Source: Atrina japonica
Lineage: Eukaryota; Mollusca; Bivalvia; Pterioida; Pinnidae
Direction: 5' to 3'
Assembly (NCBI GenBank): GCA_030159075.1
Contig: BROG01000071.1
Location: 252,501-316,500 of the forward strand
Length of the DNA stretch: 64,000 nucleotides
Shown here: positions 58,630 to 64,000 of the stretch, piece after piece
Layout of the letters: each line of letters begins with the position of its first letter
How positions within the stretch are numbered: position 1 is the stretch's first letter
Notes under the pieces: model-generated
Seen by the model: the letters and a program-made list of their open reading frames with translations, nothing else
Databases searched by the model: none
What the model was told of the DNA's origin: nothing
Position numbers and translations under genes: made by a program

Positions 58630-61560
58630 GAGGTGATAACCACGAGTAAATAACCTAAGCTTTAAAATTGTTTTCTTTCTATCTGTAATAGTAAGTCTTA
58701 ACTTTCTAATCATTAACATATGATAGATATTAATTATCCAAGAAAATTCAAACATATTTCCTTAAAAGCTGGTTGTACAGTCAAAATCTAAATCTTATTT
58801 CAGTTACATTTCAAAACAATACAATAATGCATATCATTTTTTCTTCCATTGAATAAAATCATTCCATATTTAGTGTAGTTTATTGTCACGACTTAAAATC
58901 TTAAGACTGCAATTATTTTGTCCTAAACAGAGAGCAGTCAAGCAGATCTAGTAGCAGTAAGTGTCACATCATTTTACATAACATAGCTCTACAACATTAT
59001 TCAGTACATGTAAATGTTGTTTTATGTAACACTCGACAAAATTTCTGTTATATGGTGGCAGCCATTTTTTAACCTTATACAGAAAGCTAAGTCAAATGAC
59101 TCCAATCACATTTGTACAGGCTTAATATACAAAAATTGAGCTAGTAAGCCTTAGTTTCTAATACTGAGATAAAGCTTAAGCATTCCCATTATTTTTCTAC
59201 AGTAAAATAAAATTTGAGGCAAAAGCACTATATTATAAGTGACAAATTGCCAAGAAATGCAATCTACTGTGAATACATACAAAACTGTGTCTTCTTTCTC
59301 TTTCTCTAACATCTTAACAATGTAGGTATTTGGTTTAACACTAAGTTCTGTACAAACTGCATCATAGCGGTAAGCCGTGGAATGAATATCCGACATTTTC
59401 CTTTACTTTCCTGGTCTGGAAATATATTTTCAAAGTATAATCATTGAATGAATAAGGAAATTAAAATGCATTTTTTTTTACACATACCAGGATGTTTGGA
59501 TCTGATAACAGGAACAAATCATCTTGGGGCCAAACATCCTGACACTTGGGATTATATAACAAGGCAATAGTTTGTTGGTAGCCCAACCCTGTAGTAGCCA
59601 AGATATGTCAGCTTGCCAACAACTTTAAAATGTTTCAATAAAACAATGCCAAATATGCCTTACCTATGGTTTGGCAACAATGGGACTAATTCATGTATCA
59701 CATGATACCCGACAATGCTTGTGCAGGTCTATTGTTTCTATTAGTGATGGATTGATACTAGAAGATGATATCCTGCGCAAATGTCATTTCAGAGGACAGA
59801 TTACATAGAGTTACATTCCATCACCATGTAGATACTAGTATTGCACAAACGTTATCGGTTATCACGTGGTACAAGAATTAGTCCTATTTGAGCATTAATT
59901 TATGCAGACAAAGTACGTTATAGTAAGGGGGTTGAAAATGAGCTGTACATACACTGGATCCAGAACAATGTCGGTATCAATAACATCATGCGGTTTTCCT
60001 AATTGGATGCATTTAATGTTACATTACAATGTTCAAGACATTACAACAACAAATCTGCACTCCATTCAAGGCAATGTCTTAGTTCATTCTAACCATACAA
60101 TCTCTTGACCAAGACAGCAAAACTATACCATAGTATCATTTACTTTCTCCATGAACACTGAAAAATCATTATCGAAAAATGTTTGACTAGGTTCTTATAT
60201 CTACTGTACTAGCGTTTTTCAGATTAAGTTCATGATAACACAAGAACTAATTTTTATGCTCTAAATATTTAATGTCATCATTAAACTGTTACATCATTTT
60301 GTAGGAAAGGCATTGCCCTACCGAGATTGGATAGATTCTCAATTTAATGAAGGCTTTTTTTTCTGCATGTAAAAATCAAGGAGCTTTCAAAGCATTGCCT
60401 TAGTTCATAGAGGGAAAAGCCCTCATTTGTGTAGAGAAGCTCACATTTTTATTCCTACTACATACAGGGACTACTACTAATGGTAAAAAATCTGCTCAGA
60501 TCAGGAATTTGCAGGAGGCAAAAACGAAATGTTGGAACTACAAAGTCATTACTTAAAAGCGCATTGCAAACAAGGTAATTAATTACTGTACTAATAAACA
60601 TTTTGCAGACTGAGACTAGGCCATAACAACTAGGGATGTACATTGAACCCGATCACGAATCGCATCCTTTTGTCGGGTAATGTGAACTACATGAAGTGAT
60701 GGATACACTGGGATAGAGTAAAATATATAGCATAAAGACATAATGTTGCATTTAATTCATAAAAAACAAATAACACAGACACAGATTCTATTTAACACCA
60801 AGGAAACAGTTAGTCACTCAAACATTTTATTTATTGTAAAACAATGAGTGAATGACTGGGACACATACATGATAAAAACACTGAAAATTTATCCCTTTGG
60901 GTATTAACTGAACATGTAAAACTGTTGATGAATGCTTCCACCCTCTCCATAGGTTTACCTATGTATTATTATTTATATTACATGTACTGAATCATTGACA
61001 AACATTACTTAACTCGAATACCAGGTGGTACCTGTTTCAATGTTCCGTATTTATTTATTACAAAATTTATGAGTTACTGTGCACAGTGTGAAAACTGTAT
61101 TAAATATAATTCTACGTCAGTGTATTGTTATTACATTGCAACTAATAAAATGAAATTGTTCATGATATCCAGACGTTTCATTTGAAATTTTACTGGATCT
61201 GGAGTCTGCTATCATTGTCAAACGACGAAACCGAGTTATGATGCTCAAAAGATCCAGTTCAAGTGGGTTTGGATTAAAATCATAAAAATGATAAATTACA
61301 ATGATCGTACAAGTATACTTATTCGTCAAATCAGAAAAACAGTGAAAACATGTACCCAAATTCCAAAGAAAAACGTAATTTTATCTTCCCCGCCAGCGTC
61401 GTGTTGCTACAACAATCTCAGTTCTCGCAATTTCACGCGTCAAGTCTCTGACGTTAGAGAACTATTTCAAGGAACGCAACTCTACATTCTTTTAGCAAAC
61501 GTTTTCATTATTTATGTTTTATGGGCTTGGTGTTTTTACCGAATAATTGTTTTTAAGCCA
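58630..61560. other. non-coding stretch
   Basis: Only short frames without recognisable homology. Nothing nameable was found. Confidence 0.4.
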
Positions 61561-61563
61561 AAT

Positions 61564-61565
<2 letters not shown>

Positions 61566-61655
<90 letters not shown>

Positions 61656-61755
61656 GCATACATCAGCGTCGGAAGCAAATTGAAAGTGAGGGGGCTAAAC
61701 CAACTTAAAACACATACACACGCCAGAAACGTCTATGTCCGGGTTCCGACGCCTA

Positions 61756-61802
<47 letters not shown>

Positions 61803-61832
61803 TATATAGACACACATTGATTTGGCTTATCG

Positions 61833-61915
<83 letters not shown>

Positions 61916-62015
61916 TCGGAACCGGGGGGCTAAGCCCCATTTTTTTTTTTTTTTGCAAAGATAGACATAGGTGTTGAAAATTGGGGCTTAGCTTGCGTGT
62001 GTGTGTTTTTTTAAG
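61566..62015. repeat. three (TA)n tracts with MITE fragments
   Basis: (ta)n at 61566-61652, about 61761-61808 and 61838-61911. Between and after them lie pieces of the cataggcg MITE: 61663-61765 (agcgtcggaagcaaattgaa to ggttccgacgcctatg) and 61913-62010 (gtgtcggaaccggggggct to ttgcaaagatagacataggt). Confidence 0.85.
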
Positions 62016-62227
62016 TGTCACCCTGTACAAAAAACTGGAATTTTGTGTAACTTTCCCTTATTGATGACAAGTAACCTGGACTTCGTAGTCTGAAATGACA
62101 TCCTTGTCCATGTTACGGTCTCCTCGAGTGTCCCCAGTGTCTATCTAGTCTGGATAAGTGTCTCTGTGGTTATCAGCAGGTCTCCATAAACTCTCTGAAT
62201 GCGGACACTGTGTGATGTTACAAACAA

Positions 62228-63900
62228 TTAGGGGTCTGGTTTCCCTTTAACTAGACTTAAAATCATGTCCATCCCCATGACGAATATGATACTAGATATG
62301 GTGCATCCCGTCACAATTCCTTTTTGTACATTCACACAGGATGTTGTAAAGTCTCTGGAACCAAAACGCAACTTTATCACACCGAAGCAGCATCTGATTA
62401 GGCATAGATGGATAAGATGGGTTGGGATATGGTAGGCCTTTTCTATCAGCATGTGATCACGGGGAACATGCATTCACGAAGTCTAACCATACATTCGGGA
62501 GTTGTTGTTTTTTTTTTTTGTTCACCTTAGCCTCCTGGGTTAAATGCGAAATCACACTAGAGTGTTATATACTGCCTGGAAAACTTGGGATGTCTTCCTT
62601 CCCAGTGAAGTAACCACAAGCTGGTCCTTTGTCATATATCCTGTCAATTTAGCTAGGGTGCCAAAAAGATCGTCCCTTTAGCATCCAGTGAGGAAATTGT
62701 CCAAAAATGAGTTATGTTCGGAACTCTTTTCTTTAGGAATCAAGCCTTCTGCAAACAGCATGGTATTTCTCCCTCTTTCATACCACCCCAGCACCTGTCA
62801 CAAACAGCATTTATTGTATACTTTATATGGGTCTCCATTAACTACATCTTGCAATTCTTTTCATGACTGTTCTTTGGTATCTATCAGACACTCTTTCAGT
62901 TTTCTTACAAAGAATCAAGGGCCTCCACGGTGACTGCTATCATCACCTCAGTCGGTAGCGTGCTTGACTCTTAATAGTGAGGTCAGGAGTTCGAGTTCAG
63001 CCGGTGGCAGGTCGGATTCCTGTCCTTCGAATGAGACATTAAAAACCGATGTCCCCTCACTGCTCAATGACCGTAAGTGCCGAGCATATGGTCAAACTTT
63101 GAAGCCCTTCATCGGCATTGATGACGTCTCCATATGAGTGAAAGATTCTTGGATGGGATATTAAACAACAATACAACAACAGCTATTCATCACCATGCTT
63201 CTTTCAGGTGGATTTCTACCCCATATTTTGAGCTTTTGGTTCTTCCAATTTCTTCCCCTTAAATGTTAACTTCTTGAATATGTAGCAGTTCGCCTTAAAT
63301 GCTGCTCTCTGTTCTTTGCCCTTTCTCGTCTTGCCCTTTCGTATTCTCTCAGACCTTTATAAGGCGTTCTTCTTTTTCTCGGCACGACTCTTAGATCACA
63401 GAGTTATCCACATTTCTTGCAGTCATGTACTGTCTTATCAAGCTGTTGAAATCTCCTGTAAGGTTTTGGATTCTTGTTGTTTGTTCTTGTTAATAGGTTG
63501 CTGTTTGTCTCGTCTCAGAATTATCCCAAATGTAGTCGTCATCTCCAACCAATATACTCCCTAATATCTTATCCCAATCGTCACCAAATGCGTCCCATCG
63601 CTTGTAGTTTGATGGTGGCCACTTTACTCTGTCTTTCCTAGTCTCCGGTTGGGTATTTGCTTCTGCCTGTTGTGGATTGGATTCCTCTTGCTCCTCTCTT
63701 ATATCGATCTGTACTGCCAAAGGAGGCAACATGTCCACCGTCTGTGATCCTCCTCCATCTGGTCAATTTTTACTCAGCATTCTGACTGTTGACTTACAAA
63801 TCAACATCTGTTTCTTGCATGATTTATGTTTAATCCCTTTAAGTTTTTGAAACCATTCACCTCTCGGAGGACCCCGGGAGGTATTGCTCATTTAAATGTG
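62228..63900 (-). mobile_element. decayed LINE (non-LTR retrotransposon)
   Basis: Minus strand. Near the 5' side, 63490-63738 is open with RVKWPPSNYKRWDAFGDDWD, a segment I associate with the start of the ORF of a mollusc LINE. At the 3' side, 62228-62473 is open with RFGSRDFTTSCVNVQKGIVTG and ISSIIFVMGMDMIL, a reverse transcriptase block (QKGI-TG-ISSI-F). The middle is broken, partly deleted, and interrupted by a SINE at 62937-63178. The catalytic DD motif is not found in the window. The LINE family is unsure. Confidence 0.6.
62937..63178 (+). mobile_element. tRNA-derived SINE with conserved 3' domain
   Basis: Head: cagtcggtagcgtgcttg, gactcttaatagtgagg and gagttcgagttcagcc (tRNA-Lys-like). 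Body: ccctcactgctcaatgaccg, shared with 40455. Tail: gatgacgtctccatatgagt, gaaagattcttggatgggat and attaaacaacaatacaac, which matches the deeply conserved metazoan SINE core domain (Meta-SINE/Nin-DC type). It is inserted in the decayed LINE. Confidence 0.85.
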
Positions 63901-64000
63901 TTGTAGCTTGATATGGTGTCTCCCCACAGGGACTGATTGTTGGAGTGCCAGCCCTTCACACCCATGTTCCACTTGTCTCTCCAGACGTCACCAATATCTT

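Noticed and set aside
61288..61683. 131-codon frame ending in a Tyr/Ile repeat
   Set aside because: The tail is (TA)n and the first part has no recognisable homology.

Overview
This is a 64 kb piece of an AT-rich animal nuclear genome, most likely a bivalve mollusc. The evidence is intron-bearing genes, very abundant micro- and minisatellites, tRNA-derived SINEs with a mollusc-type tail, Penelope-like retroelements (PLEs), a short palindromic element common in bivalve genomes, and a dynamin/fzo-like GTPase of a type expanded in bivalves. The species assignment is inference.

Two host genes can be reconstructed. (1) On the minus strand, nine exons between 53466 and 43651 join in frame to 426 codons and give LRRC34, a leucine-rich-repeat protein. 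The match to vertebrate LRRC34 runs through all exons except the divergent first one. (2) On the plus strand, ten exon blocks between 9681 and 35340 have agreeing splice phases and encode a dynamin-superfamily (fzo/mitofusin-like) GTPase. G3 (TPG) and G4 (NKWD) are intact. The exon carrying the P-loop (20849-21122) is broken by frameshifts and stops and has Lys where Ser/Thr is expected, so the gene is probably a pseudogene or mis-assembled.

Layout. 1-900: 3' half of a PLE. 1000-9330: tandem repeats, microsatellites and a duplicated ~830 bp block whose second copy precedes the GTPase gene. 9681-12720: first GTPase exons, with a 1 kb tandem duplication that doubles exon 2. 12830-19250: a transposon graveyard in the large third intron (three PLE copies, a Polinton-like virion-gene remnant, a TTAA-flanked MITE inside a PLE). 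20041-25163: P-loop, G3 and G4 exons, plus a hammerhead-ribozyme-like repeat and a 1.9 kb inverted-repeat element. 25170-33530: an intron with palindromic repeats, a MITE and the longest PLE copy (29610-31790). 33532-35340: last two GTPase exons. 35341-43600: C-rich and AT repeats, a 1.5 kb TTAA-flanked element carrying a SINE, and tandem repeats. 43651-53466: LRRC34. 53500-62200: non-coding repeats. 62228-63900: a decayed LINE on the minus strand with a SINE inserted.

The observations most worth following are: (a) three LRRC34 introns carry tandem arrays whose unit is the 3' end of the upstream exon plus its 5' splice site; (b) a hammerhead-like self-cleaving ribozyme fold in a repeat family that lies next to PLE 3' tails; (c) two TTAA-flanked non-autonomous elements, one with a readable empty-site comparison and a captured coding fragment.
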